DNA from: JASLEW01 sp963732005 | GTDB taxonomy: Bacteria > Acidobacteriota > Thermoanaerobaculia > Multivoradales > UBA5704 | Length of the DNA: 64,000 nt | Direction of reading: 5' to 3' | Assembly: GCA_963732005.1 (NCBI GenBank) | Contig: CAVSXT010000005.1 | Coordinates: 2,480,001-2,544,000 of the forward strand | Made by a program: the position numbers and the translations under genes | Notes under the pieces: generated by a model | Seen by the model: the letters and a program-made list of their open reading frames with translations, nothing else | Told to the model about the DNA's origin: nothing | Database searches by the model: none | In this document: positions 26,551-34,908 of the stretch, in pieces | Position numbering within the stretch: position 1 is the stretch's first letter | Layout: every line of letters starts with the position of its first letter

Positions 26551-28215
26551 ATGCGCTCACGGTCAACCGTTGCCGCTCGGCGGACTACCTTTCTCGATCT
26601 TTGGCCAGCGATGTGCGTGCTGCTCGTGGCGTCGTTCCTGGGCAGCGCGGTGTCTGCGGTGCCTGCGCCAGGCGGGAGCCGCCCGCCAGCCGGAAGCGCT
26701 GGCGGTGCGCAGCCGTCAGGTCAGGCTGGTGCGCAGGCAGTCCAGCCGAATCCCATCCCGCTGGAGCTCAAAGCCACGGCGACCTGTACCGGCGGCGAGT
26801 GGAACAAGATCAAGAACATCGAGCTCTCGCGCGAATACAACACAAGTAATTGGGATGGCCTGCAGAAAACGCTCGGCGAGTTCATCGACGGCCTGGCATG
26901 CACGATCACCGACACGACGTTCCACGAGAAGATCTCGAGCTACCGGCAGTACTTCTCGGTGGTGTTCCTGAACGAAGGACTCGACACCCCCGGCCTGTCG
27001 CGAGTGCTCGTTCACCGCGGCGACGAGCCGAGCGATCACCAGCCGGAGATCTACGGCAACCGGGCCGGAGAGTTTACCGTCCTCGACCTCCAGCTGCTTC
27101 CTGATACTGGGATCCTGATAGACACGCAGTATCAGGTCGTTCCAGGCCCGAGTCCGCTGGTCTCCCAGGTGTCGGCGGTGCTCACCCAGGTCGCGGGAGC
27201 CTTCAAACCGGCGGCAGCCGGAGCAGCTGGCGGCAAGGGCACTGCCATGGACAGCGCTCTCTTCAAGTTCGGATTTGATCAGGGGAGCCTGTTCGAATCC
27301 GCCAAGCCACTCCTCTTACGCCGAGTCGATATTCCGGCAAGTTTCAAGCCGTGGGATTCAACCGTGATCCCGCAGGTCACGATCACGGATCAGCTGGCAT
27401 TCACGCCAAAGCTCGAGTCGTATCTCCTGTATGCACTCGTCGATCGCGCCAGCGCCCGGGCAGACCTCGCCGCGGCGAACTTGAAGCTGCGTGAGCAGTA
27501 CTGCTCCTGCCGCATGGCCCCGTGCCCGTGGACGCCGCCAACGACGACGGTGCCGCAGCCGCCGCCACAGCCGCCGCCGCCGTTCCTGAACCCGAAGCCT
27601 CTGGATCTTTCGGGGGACGCCGCGACGCCGACTGGCGCCGCATGCCTGGCGGCGGTGATCCCCAAGCTTTCGCTGGGTACCGATCAGAGCTTGACCTTCG
27701 GTGTGGAGAGTCTCTTCAGCACCTATGTGGCCCTGCTGTCACTCGCGGCCTCGGCGGAACCCATTCCGCCGCAGACGACCCAGCTGACCCTTGGGCATTT
27801 GACGAGGTTCGCCTTCACTCTCGGTGTCGCCGGGATCGTTCGGGATTACGTGCACCAGCCCGTCAAGGTGGTCTCGATGTTCTACGCCAAGGATGGACCG
27901 GCCACGCCGCTGACCTATGTCGGTCTCGACATCCACCCGGCTCGCTACGACGAGACCAGGTTCAGCCCCACGTGGCAGGAGCGCTTTCGACTCTTCGTCG
28001 CGGCCGCGCTGGCTCCGGCGCCGGGTCTGGTCGGCGGCGTCGGATTCGGCCTCTTCCGCGGCCTGGCGATCGAGGCCGGCACCGGGGTGTTGGCGTCCAG
28101 CGTTCTCCCCTCTGGGGACAAGTTAGGAGACATGGTGAAGGCTTCCGGACAGAACCCGACGCCTCGCAAGGCGACGGTGCCGCTGTTCTTCGGCCTCGGT
28201 TACAGCTTCCAGTGA
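26551..28215 (+). CDS. Secreted/outer-membrane protein of unknown function
   Basis: 554 residues. GGGAGG lies 7 nt before the ATG. A signal peptide ('AMCVLLVASFLGSAVSA', about residues 20-36) and a Gly/Ala/Pro/Gln linker are followed by a soluble region with a Cys-x-Cys 'YCSCRMAPCPW' motif and a run of Pro near residue 330. The C-terminal 150 residues alternate polar and apolar residues and end 'FFGLGYSFQ', with a terminal aromatic typical of outer-membrane beta-barrels. I do not recognise a family. It is encoded opposite to the surrounding conjugation genes and visibly less GC-biased. Confidence 0.75.
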   Translation: MRSRSTVAARRTTFLDLWPAMCVLLVASFLGSAVSAVPAPGGSRPPAGSAGGAQPSGQAGAQAVQPNPIPLELKATATCTGGEWNKIKNIELSREYNTSNWDGLQKTLGEFIDGLACTITDTTFHEKISSYRQYFSVVFLNEGLDTPGLSRVLVHRGDEPSDHQPEIYGNRAGEFTVLDLQLLPDTGILIDTQYQVVPGPSPLVSQVSAVLTQVAGAFKPAAAGAAGGKGTAMDSALFKFGFDQGSLFESAKPLLLRRVDIPASFKPWDSTVIPQVTITDQLAFTPKLESYLLYALVDRASARADLAAANLKLREQYCSCRMAPCPWTPPTTTVPQPPPQPPPPFLNPKPLDLSGDAATPTGAACLAAVIPKLSLGTDQSLTFGVESLFSTYVALLSLAASAEPIPPQTTQLTLGHLTRFAFTLGVAGIVRDYVHQPVKVVSMFYAKDGPATPLTYVGLDIHPARYDETRFSPTWQERFRLFVAAALAPAPGLVGGVGFGLFRGLAIEAGTGVLASSVLPSGDKLGDMVKASGQNPTPRKATVPLFFGLGYSFQ

Positions 28216-28397
28216 GCGAGCTGACGGCGGCCGACGCACGGCAATCGGCGCGGTCCGCCAGGCGGGCAGTCAGGGGCGAGGAGGCTCGCCCCTCGGGGAC
28301 GCCCCGGCCGGCAGCATGGCGGCTTGCCGGCCGGAGCGTTCACCGTGGCCAGACAGACACCGTTCCTCAGACTTGATCTCGCTCGGGAGGTACGATC

Positions 28398-29057
28398 ATG
28401 CCGGCACCCAAGTACTTCTGGTATTTAAGTGGCACGGGGATCGTGCTCGCCGCACTGGCGTTGCTGATCGTAGCCGTGCGTGCGGGCGCGGGATTGATGA
28501 CAGGAGCCCTGATTCATGTATTCCAGGCTACCGTCCTGCTGCTGGCCGTTGCGGCTGGCATCGTCGTGGTCATCTTTATCTTGTTCCTGCTCGGCCGCGT
28601 GATGCAGTCGGTCGAGGATCTGAGTAAGGCACACCAGACCCTGTTGTCGAGCTTCAAGCGAAGAACGGGAGTGGTGGTGGCGACCTGTGCCCTTGGTGCC
28701 AACGTGGTGGTCCTTCTTGCTGACGGGTCCTTTCATGAGAGGCATAGGGAATCGGTCGCGCTCTGTATTCTTCTTGTGGTGCTCTTTGCCTTTGCCAATG
28801 AGCTGCTGGCCGGCAGTACACCGCTGAGTCGCAACCTTGGCCTCACTCTCTGGCTCCTGGGAGATGTCAGCCTTCCAGCCCTGGTCATGATCGATCGACA
28901 TTGGTGGCCAAGAGATCTGCTGAGAAAGTTCGTTTCGTTCGAAGTCGTCACGCAGGCCGCCTTCATCGTTGATGCAGTCATCATGATCGCGTTTCCGATT
29001 TGTTTCTGGTTGCTGGAAAGGCGCGCCAGCAGGGCCAGGTTTGTTAACCATGATTAA
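28398..29057 (+). CDS. Polytopic membrane protein of unknown function
   Basis: 219 residues. A GGGAGG site lies 7 nt before the ATG. About six hydrophobic segments are visible ('GTGIVLAALALLIVAVRAGA', 'VLLLAVAAGIVVVIFILFLLG', 'VVVATCALGANVVVLLA', 'LCILLVVLFAFANELLA', 'LGLTLWLLGDVSLPALVM', 'AFIVDAVIMIAFPICFWLLE'). The last codons and the stop lie inside the right copy of the 23-bp inverted repeat. It follows the secreted protein gene by 182 bp in the same direction; the two may work together. No family is recognised. Confidence 0.75.
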   Translation: MPAPKYFWYLSGTGIVLAALALLIVAVRAGAGLMTGALIHVFQATVLLLAVAAGIVVVIFILFLLGRVMQSVEDLSKAHQTLLSSFKRRTGVVVATCALGANVVVLLADGSFHERHRESVALCILLVVLFAFANELLAGSTPLSRNLGLTLWLLGDVSLPALVMIDRHWWPRDLLRKFVSFEVVTQAAFIVDAVIMIAFPICFWLLERRASRARFVNHD

Positions 29058-29059
29058 CG
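29037..29059 (-). repeat. Right copy of 23-bp inverted repeat flanking the cargo segment
   Basis: Reverse complement of 25726-25748 with one mismatch. It contains the stop codon of the membrane-protein gene and ends 22 bp from the traG stop, marking the cargo/conjugation junction. Confidence 0.8.
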
Positions 29060-29080
29060 AAGCCCCGCGCAAAGACTGAA

Positions 29081-30742
29081 TCACCATGGCATATCGGGAG
29101 ACCGCCGCGGCTTGGTCCTCGAAGCGGTTCCGGCGGCGCGGTAGATCGGGTTGGGATCGGCCCGCGCGCTGAGTTCCGGACGACGCAGATAGTCGACCCG
29201 CGCGGTCAGCAGCGGGAGCCTGCCGGAGACGAAGAGCAGCTGCCGGTCGGCGGGGAGGCGCCTCACCTCGTCGGGCAGAAGAAGGCGGCGGCCGGTCTCG
29301 CCGAAGTTCTGCGAGGAGCCCCGCTGGCTCTGCGGGAGCCAGCTGCGGCCCGAGGAGGTGCCGCGGGACTGGTTGAAGGTTTCCACCCGCACGGTGGCCT
29401 GACCGGTGAGGCGGGAAAGGTACTCGGCCGTGGCCTCGTCGGCGGTGCCGAAGGCTTGCTTGACGCGGGTGTTGGCGAGCAGGGTCTCCCAGGAGGTGCG
29501 GTAGACCTGGCGCAGCTGGGAGAGGTCCTGGACGAGCATCCAGATGGAGATGCCGTAGGAGCGCGCGTAGGCGATCGCCTCCTCGACGACCTGCATGCGG
29601 CCGAGGACCGGAAACTCGTCGAGCAGGAAGAGGACATTGCGCGGTGGCTGGCCCGGCGTGGCGGTCAGGACGCGGAGGGCGCAGGCGACCAGCAGGCGCA
29701 GCCAGCGCCCGTGGGTGCGGAGGTGGTGGGGCGGCAGGACCAGGTAGAGCGAGTGCGGGAAGAGCTTGAGGTCGGCCATGCGGAAGGTGCTGGCGGTGAG
29801 GGTGTGGAGGAGGCTCGGCGAATCGAGCGCCTCGGTGTGGCGGTTGGTCGAGGCCAGGACGCCGGAGAGGAGGCGAGGCTCCTTCTGGCGGATGCGGTTG
29901 GCGGCCCGGCGGATGAGGCCGAAGCAGGCTTCTGTGGCCGTCATCTCGTCGAGCAGAGTGGCGAAGTCGCGGTCAGCGAGGGTGAGGTGGTGGCGGACGG
30001 TACCGAGGTGGCGGTTTTCCGGGCTCGCAACCAGGGCGACGTAGAGGACCATCGCGGCGATGAGGCTCGCGGCCTCGTCCTCCCAGAAGGGCTCGTGGTG
30101 GTCGGGTTCGGGTACCACCAGCATGGTGGCGATCAGCCGCGCGAGGTCGTAGGCGTCGGCACGCGAGGGGTCGATCAAGTCCAGCGGGTTGTAGCGCGCG
30201 GTGCCGCCGACCAGGCCGAAGGGGTCGAGGGCCTCGACGGGCTGGCGCAGGACGTCGCGGCGATAGCGGGCGGTGACCGCGTAGTTCTCGCCCTTGATGT
30301 CGGTCACCAGGACGCCGCCGGGATAGTCGAGGAGGTTGGGAAAGACCGCGCCCAAGCCCTTGCCGCCGCCGGTGGGGGCGATCGAGAGCAGGTGGGCCTC
30401 GCCTTCGAAGCGCAGGAGCTCGCCGGCGTGCTCGCCGACGATCAGGCCGCTCGGGCCGCGGAGCGCGGCGGGGTCGCCCCAGCGCGCGGTGCCGTGGGCG
30501 GTGGAGCGCAAGGCGGTGCGGCGGGCGCGGTCCCGCCGCCTCAGGGCCACGGTGGCGCCGGCGGCGGCGAGGGCGAAGCCGATCCAGGGGAGCCGCGAGG
30601 TCCTGGCTGTCGTGGGGGTGCGGAGCCAGAGGATCGCGGCTGCGAGGCAGCCGGCGGCGAGCAGGAGGGGGAGGGCGCCGCGGGAGAGGCGGGCGAGCGG
30701 GCGCAGGGCCAGGGCGCGGGCTCGCAGGGAAGCGTGGAGCAC
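29081..30742 (-). CDS. traG: TraG/VirD4 type IV coupling protein
   Basis: 553 residues. Two N-terminal membrane helices (about 22-40 and 52-67) are followed by Walker A 'SIAPTGGGKGLG' (120-131), 'GGVLVTDIKGENYAVTARYR', Walker B 'VLFLLDEFPVLG' and 'IWMLVQDLSQLRQVY'. The final motif 'LLPDEVRRLPADRQLLFVSG' is typical of T4CPs. It links the relaxase-DNA complex to the transfer channel. It starts 9 nt after the relaxase frame ends, in the usual traA-traG order. Confidence 0.95.
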   Translation of the reverse strand: MLHASLRARALALRPLARLSRGALPLLLAAGCLAAAILWLRTPTTARTSRLPWIGFALAAAGATVALRRRDRARRTALRSTAHGTARWGDPAALRGPSGLIVGEHAGELLRFEGEAHLLSIAPTGGGKGLGAVFPNLLDYPGGVLVTDIKGENYAVTARYRRDVLRQPVEALDPFGLVGGTARYNPLDLIDPSRADAYDLARLIATMLVVPEPDHHEPFWEDEAASLIAAMVLYVALVASPENRHLGTVRHHLTLADRDFATLLDEMTATEACFGLIRRAANRIRQKEPRLLSGVLASTNRHTEALDSPSLLHTLTASTFRMADLKLFPHSLYLVLPPHHLRTHGRWLRLLVACALRVLTATPGQPPRNVLFLLDEFPVLGRMQVVEEAIAYARSYGISIWMLVQDLSQLRQVYRTSWETLLANTRVKQAFGTADEATAEYLSRLTGQATVRVETFNQSRGTSSGRSWLPQSQRGSSQNFGETGRRLLLPDEVRRLPADRQLLFVSGRLPLLTARVDYLRRPELSARADPNPIYRAAGTASRTKPRRSPDMPW

Positions 30743-30751
30743 GCCGGCGCC

Positions 30752-31114
30752 TCAGCGGTCGTGGACGAGGGAGGTGAGGAGGCGCGCACCGAGGCGCAGG
30801 CCGAGGACCACCGGGGCGGCGCTCCTGGGGAGCAGCGCCAGGGCCCTGGAGATGCCGATCTGGCGGACGGTGCGCAGCAGCAGCTCCTCGGGATCGCGGG
30901 CACGAGTGAGGGCGACGAGCCGGCTCTTGAGCACGGCGAGGCGGCTGAGCAGCACCGGGATGCCGCTTGCCGCGCCCCCGGGATGGGTGGTGGGCGCGGC
31001 GGCGCGCAGGCGACCGAGCTCGACCCTGAGCGCCTGCACGTCGCGCGCGGCGGCGTCGCGCTCCGCGCGCCAAGACTGCCAGCGCGCCCAGGCAGTCTCG
31101 AGGCGCTCTTTCAG
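30752..31114 (-). CDS. Coiled-coil/hydrophobic 120-residue segment, possibly a separate gene
   Basis: This is the last 120 codons of the relaxase frame. It reads as a plausible protein: a coiled coil ('LETAWARWQSWRAERDAAA', 'VQALRVELGRLRA'), then a hydrophobic C-terminus. A CTG codon at 31114 overlaps the stop of the preceding small gene as CTGA, mimicking the ATGA couplings elsewhere in this operon. No ATG, GTG or TTG is available nearby, so it is either reinitiated at CTG or translated as the tail of the relaxase. Confidence 0.35.
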   Translation of the reverse strand: MKERLETAWARWQSWRAERDAAARDVQALRVELGRLRAAAPTTHPGGAASGIPVLLSRLAVLKSRLVALTRARDPEELLLRTVRQIGISRALALLPRSAAPVVLGLRLGARLLTSLVHDR

Positions 31115-34100
31115 CCGTGCCGGAACAGGGCCCGCAGCACCCCGAGGAAACCGACCTTCGGCGCCATGACGGCGAGGGTCAGGAGCGTCGACAGGACCGC
31201 GGCGGCCGCCGCCAGGAGCGCCGCGAGCAGCACCGCGCCCAGGGTCTCGTGGCGGGTCTGGCGCGCGAAGCGGTCGGCGGCGCGGCTGAAGCTCTGGACC
31301 AGGGTGTCGGTCCGCGTCAGCAGCTCGCGCGAGGAGCGGTCGGTCCGCTCGGCCGCGGTCAGCAGCTCGAGCGCCGCGAGGTGCAGGTCGCTCGCGGTCC
31401 GCGGGGGCGGCGCGCCGGCCGCCGGCGGCTCGCTCGGGCCGGTGGCGGTGGCTGGCGGGGTGGGTGCGGTCGGCGGGTTCGGCGGTGGTTCGGGCAGGGT
31501 CGAGACCTTGACCAGGGGCACGGGCGGAGCTCCTTTCGGGGTGCAGCAGCTCGCGGGCGCTGCTCTTCGGCGCCTCGCGATCGACCGCGGCGGGCAGGGC
31601 GGCACGGTCGCTGGTGAAGATGTGGAGGCCGTGGGTCGCGCGGGAAACCGTGACGTTGAGCTGCTGGCGGTTGACCAGCTCGGCGGAGTGCTCGACGTCG
31701 ATGGTGGCGAGGACGGTGTGGACGGTGCGCCCCTGGGCGGCATGCGAGGTCACGGCATAGCCGTGGTCGATCGGCAGCGGCGCGCCGCGGTGGTCGAGGA
31801 GGACGGGCTGGTCGGGGCGGCGGTCGAGCCGGATCTCGAGCGCGCCGCCGGGCTCGGCGCGGGCGACCCGCGCGGCGGCGCCATTGGCGATGCCGGCGGC
31901 GCGGTGGGGCTGGCGAAAGACGATGCGGTCGCCGGCGGCGAGCTGGCGGCGCTCGACTCGGGCGACATCGACGCCGCGCCGCCGGCGGGGGTCGTACTCG
32001 AGGGTGGCGGCGCCGCCGGCGGGGCGGAGGCGCTCGACGGTGACTAGGTGGCGGTCGGGATCGACGGCGACGACGCGGGCGGCCTCGCCGGCGCGCAGCT
32101 GGCGGGTGGGCGAGCCGCGGTGGAAGGTGACGAGGTCGCCGGCCTGGTAGTTGCGGACGTCGGCCCGCTGGGCGCCGGTGAGGCTCTTGCTCACCGCGAC
32201 CTCGACGGTGAGGCCGGCGGGCGCGACGCGGCCCTCCTGGAGGAGCAGGCGGCGCGCGAGGCGGTTGAGCGCGGTGCGTTCGGCGTGGCTGGGCGCGATC
32301 ATCAGGGTCCCGGGTGGCGCCGCGACGAAGGCGCGGGCCATGGCGCGATGGCGCTCGTGGGCGGCGCGGATCTCGGTGACGAAGCCGTGGCGTGCGAGGT
32401 GGTCGATGGCCTGGGCGGCCCGGCCCTCGGAGGTGAGGCGGACGGCGGCGAGGAGCTCGGGGTGCCGCTGGCGCCGGATGGAGTCGAGCCGGACCGCCTC
32501 GAGGCCGGCCCGCTGCAGGTCCACGAAGGGCTTGCCGGCGGCCACGGCGTGGTGCTGGCGGCGGTCGCCGACGAGGACGGCGCGGGCGTCCGCGAGCCGG
32601 GCGCGGGCGAGCAGGGTCCGCGCGTCGCGGTTGCTCAGCAGCCCTGCCTCGTCGACGATCCAGAGCTGATGCGTGGAGGCGGTGGCACGGCCGGCGGCGG
32701 GCGGCAGCGGCTGGTTCTCGAGGCTCTTGACGGTGGCGGCGTCGATGCCGGCCTTGCGCAGCTCCTCGACGGCGCCGGTGGTGACGGCGAAGCCGCGCAC
32801 GGTCCAGCCCTGGCTCGCGGCGACCTCGCGGACGCGGGCGAGGGTAAAGGTCTTGCCGGTCCCGGGCTTGCCCTCGACGGCGAGGATCTGGGCCTGGCTC
32901 TCGAGGATGTGGCGCGCCACCCGGAGCTGGTCGCCGGCGAGGTCGGCAGCCTGCCAGGGGGTGCGCACGATGGGCGGCCGGCGCTCGGCCCGCGCCTGGC
33001 GCATGAGGTCGAGGTTGCCGGTTTCGAGCCGGAGGGCCGCGTGGGTGGTCAGCCGGTCGCCGCTGCCGGCGACAAGGTCCGGGTGGTTGGCGAGGGCGGC
33101 GCGGACCTCGGCGGCGGCGGGGCCGCGGCCGGTGGCGTGGCGCAGGGCGGCGGTCTCGAGCTCGCGGGAGGTGAAGACCGCCTGGCGCTCGCTCAGGTGC
33201 TCGATCGCCCAGGCGGCGGAGCGTTCCGCCTGGGTCGCGGCGCCGGTTTCGGCAGCAGGACGGTCGCGGCCGGCGGCGAGGCGCGCGGCGGCCTCCTGGC
33301 GCAGGGCGGCGAAGTCGATGCCGAGCCTGTCGGCGGTCGCCACCCAGCTCCGCCGGAGCGCCTCGCGGTCGACGCCATGATCCTTGGGCTGGCGGGTCTT
33401 GAGCGCCGCCCTCTGGGGGTCCTTGACGCCCTCCTGGCGGGCGACCTCGGCGAGGATCTCGAGGCGGCGCTTGCTGAAGTGGCGGCGGGCGGCCTCGGAG
33501 ATGCCGGCGATCCGGGCGTGGCCGCGGGAGTCGACGCGGACGCCGTAGCCGAGGGCCTGCAGCTGGCGGGCGAGCTCGAGGTGATAGGTGGCGGTGCCCA
33601 GGGACTGGACGCGGAAGAGGGAGCGGCTCTCGAGGCCGCGCCAGGCGCCGTCCGGCCGGCGAGTGAGGTTGAAGACCACATGGTGGGAGTGGAGCTGGGG
33701 GTCGAGGGAGCGGCTGGCGTCGTGGTCGAACCTGGCGGCGATCAGGTTGCCGGTCGCGATGAGCTCGCGCGAGCGGTCCTTGGCCTGCACGTGGCGCTCG
33801 AGGACGTCGAAGGCGGCGGCCGCGGCGGCGCGGTGGGCGGCGACGACCCGCTCGTCGCCGCCGACCAGGGCGACGAGCGAGACGGTCTTGTCCGGCGCCA
33901 CCTGGAAGTCCCAGCCGGCGCGGTGCACGCCGGAGGCAGTTTCCGGGGCGACCAGTTGGGTGCCACGGAGGTGGCCGGTGAGCAGCTCGCGATAGGGCTC
34001 GCGCTCGACCGGGCCGGCGAGGCCGAGGTCGGCGGCTGCCCGGCCGTGCCAGATGCCTTGGGTCTTGATCTCGGGAGCGCCGCCCGCGGTGCCGACGTAG

Positions 34101-34177
34101 TAGTCGCCGCGGGCGTATTCGCGGGTGTAGTAGGTCTCGGCCTGGTGCAGGGTGAGGGGCTGGCTGCCGCGGAGCAT
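30752..34177 (-). CDS. traA: MobF (TrwC/TraA-like) relaxase-helicase, with anomalous C-terminal extension
   Basis: The open frame spans 1141 codons. The relaxase domain has two Tyr pairs near the N-terminus (16-17 and 26-27), as in TrwC, and the metal-binding His triad in 'DPQLHSHHVVFN' (H163, H165, H166). The RecD-like helicase has Walker A 'VEGKPGTGKTF' (434-444), 'LWIVDEAGLLS' (505-515), 'LVGDRRQHHAV' and the UvrD_C-like ending 'GYAVTSHAAQGRTVHTVLAT' and 'LNVTVSRATHGLHIFT' to residue ~856. After residue ~885 the frame becomes Arg/Pro-rich and looks like a shadow of a different gene (31111-31521), then turns protein-like again for the last 120 codons. Either a stop codon was lost or the annotation is three genes. 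It nicks oriT and unwinds the transferred strand. Confidence 0.9.
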   Translation of the reverse strand: MLRGSQPLTLHQAETYYTREYARGDYYVGTAGGAPEIKTQGIWHGRAAADLGLAGPVEREPYRELLTGHLRGTQLVAPETASGVHRAGWDFQVAPDKTVSLVALVGGDERVVAAHRAAAAAAFDVLERHVQAKDRSRELIATGNLIAARFDHDASRSLDPQLHSHHVVFNLTRRPDGAWRGLESRSLFRVQSLGTATYHLELARQLQALGYGVRVDSRGHARIAGISEAARRHFSKRRLEILAEVARQEGVKDPQRAALKTRQPKDHGVDREALRRSWVATADRLGIDFAALRQEAAARLAAGRDRPAAETGAATQAERSAAWAIEHLSERQAVFTSRELETAALRHATGRGPAAAEVRAALANHPDLVAGSGDRLTTHAALRLETGNLDLMRQARAERRPPIVRTPWQAADLAGDQLRVARHILESQAQILAVEGKPGTGKTFTLARVREVAASQGWTVRGFAVTTGAVEELRKAGIDAATVKSLENQPLPPAAGRATASTHQLWIVDEAGLLSNRDARTLLARARLADARAVLVGDRRQHHAVAAGKPFVDLQRAGLEAVRLDSIRRQRHPELLAAVRLTSEGRAAQAIDHLARHGFVTEIRAAHERHRAMARAFVAAPPGTLMIAPSHAERTALNRLARRLLLQEGRVAPAGLTVEVAVSKSLTGAQRADVRNYQAGDLVTFHRGSPTRQLRAGEAARVVAVDPDRHLVTVERLRPAGGAATLEYDPRRRRGVDVARVERRQLAAGDRIVFRQPHRAAGIANGAAARVARAEPGGALEIRLDRRPDQPVLLDHRGAPLPIDHGYAVTSHAAQGRTVHTVLATIDVEHSAELVNRQQLNVTVSRATHGLHIFTSDRAALPAAVDREAPKSSARELLHPERSSARAPGQGLDPARTTAEPADRTHPASHRHRPERAAGGRRAAPADRERPAPRGARAADRGRADRPLLARAADADRHPGPELQPRRRPLRAPDPPRDPGRGAARGAPGGGRRGPVDAPDPRRHGAEGRFPRGAAGPVPARLKERLETAWARWQSWRAERDAAARDVQALRVELGRLRAAAPTTHPGGAASGIPVLLSRLAVLKSRLVALTRARDPEELLLRTVRQIGISRALALLPRSAAPVVLGLRLGARLLTSLVHDR
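31111..31521 (-). CDS. Small membrane/coiled-coil mobilisation-type protein nested out of frame in the relaxase ORF
   Basis: 136 residues from a GTG at 31521 with AAAGGAG 8 nt upstream. The N-terminal Pro-rich segment is followed by an amphipathic helix ('LHLAALELLTAAERTDRSSR', 'DTLVQSFSRAADRFARQTR') and a transmembrane helix ('LGAVLLAALLAAAAAVLSTL'). This frame looks like real protein, whereas the relaxase frame over the same bases is a monotonous Arg/Pro/Ala string. It resembles small MbeB/MbeD-type accessory mobilisation proteins in layout only. Confidence 0.6.
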   Translation of the reverse strand: MPLVKVSTLPEPPPNPPTAPTPPATATGPSEPPAAGAPPPRTASDLHLAALELLTAAERTDRSSRELLTRTDTLVQSFSRAADRFARQTRHETLGAVLLAALLAAAAAVLSTLLTLAVMAPKVGFLGVLRALFRHG

Positions 34178-34279
34178 CAGGCGGGTTCCGGCGGTGGGGG
34201 TGGCGTCTCATCGAGGTCTTCGATCGACATCGTACTGGCCCTGCTCGAGCGCCTCGGTGTTGGTGGCGTTGGCGTCAGG

Positions 34280-34597
34280 TCAGGAAAGATCGGCGGCGCG
34301 CCTGAGCTCGCTCGCCGCCTCGTCGGCGGCGGTGGCGGAGGCGTCCTGGATCGCCGTCTCGGCGGGCTCGGCTCCCATCGCGTCGATCATCAGCGAGCGC
34401 AGCATGTAGCCCAGAGTGATCAGCAGCTCGTAGGAGCGCAGGGCGAGCGCATCGGCGGCGCCGCCGCGCGAGAGCTCGCGCCGGAGAACGCCGGCGATCC
34501 ATTCGCTGGTGCTCATGTGCGCGCGGTCGGCGTGCACGCGGACCTGGGCGGCGGTGGCGCTGTCGACGCGGGATTGGAGGAGGGCGGTGCGGGGCAT
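34280..34597 (-). CDS. Small relaxosome-type (ribbon-helix-helix-like) accessory protein
   Basis: 105 residues. 'LQSRVDSATAAQVRVHADRA' followed by 'MSTSEWIAGVLRREL' follows the beta-helix-helix layout of TraJ/MobC-like accessory proteins ('V....A..AG.S.SEWI...L'). It lies immediately upstream of the relaxase gene, where such oriT-binding proteins are normally found. The C-terminal half is helical. It probably binds oriT and recruits the relaxase; this is inference from fold pattern and position. Confidence 0.65.
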   Translation of the reverse strand: MPRTALLQSRVDSATAAQVRVHADRAHMSTSEWIAGVLRRELSRGGAADALALRSYELLITLGYMLRSLMIDAMGAEPAETAIQDASATAADEAASELRRAADLS

Positions 34598-34770
34598 GGC
34601 GACGCTCCGCCCGTGATTGTAGGGCCGCGGTGGAGCTGGTCCGGGAAAAGCGAGTCAGGACCCGCGTCGGCGCGGCGGCGGAGAGGATGAAAGAAACGTG
34701 ACAGTTCCGGCGCGAACTTTGGCCCGCCGGTGCGCCAGAGGCACTGTCCCCTTGAACCGCGCGGCTCCGC
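34598..34770. other. Intergenic stretch, candidate oriT neighbourhood
   Basis: There is no convincing gene. A 6-bp inverted repeat (CCGGCG/CGCCGG around a 12-nt loop) lies at about 34708-34731. The position next to the relaxosome-type gene makes this, or the hairpin-rich stretch at 35241-35288, the place to look for the transfer origin. No known nic consensus is recognised. Confidence 0.3.
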
Positions 34771-34908
34771 TCAGATGAACCTGATCGGGTGCATCAGGTC
34801 GCTGATCATCGACAGGGCGAGCAGGACGAGGAGCACCAGACCGGTCGTGGCGCCGATCCGGACGAGGCGGCCAGACCATCTGCAGCTACCGACATGCTGA
34901 AGCTTCAT
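34771..34908 (-). CDS. Putative 45-residue single-pass membrane protein
   Basis: An ATG at 34908 opens a 45-codon frame with a basic N-terminus ('MKLQHVGSCRWSGRLVR'), one hydrophobic helix ('IGATTGLVLLVLLALSMI') and a short tail. The ribosome site is poor. A 7-bp inverted repeat (ACCTGAT/ATCAGGT, 34779-34799) overlaps its 3' end. The size and layout resemble small entry-exclusion or membrane proteins near oriT, but it could be a chance ORF. Confidence 0.3.
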   Translation of the reverse strand: MKLQHVGSCRWSGRLVRIGATTGLVLLVLLALSMISDLMHPIRFI

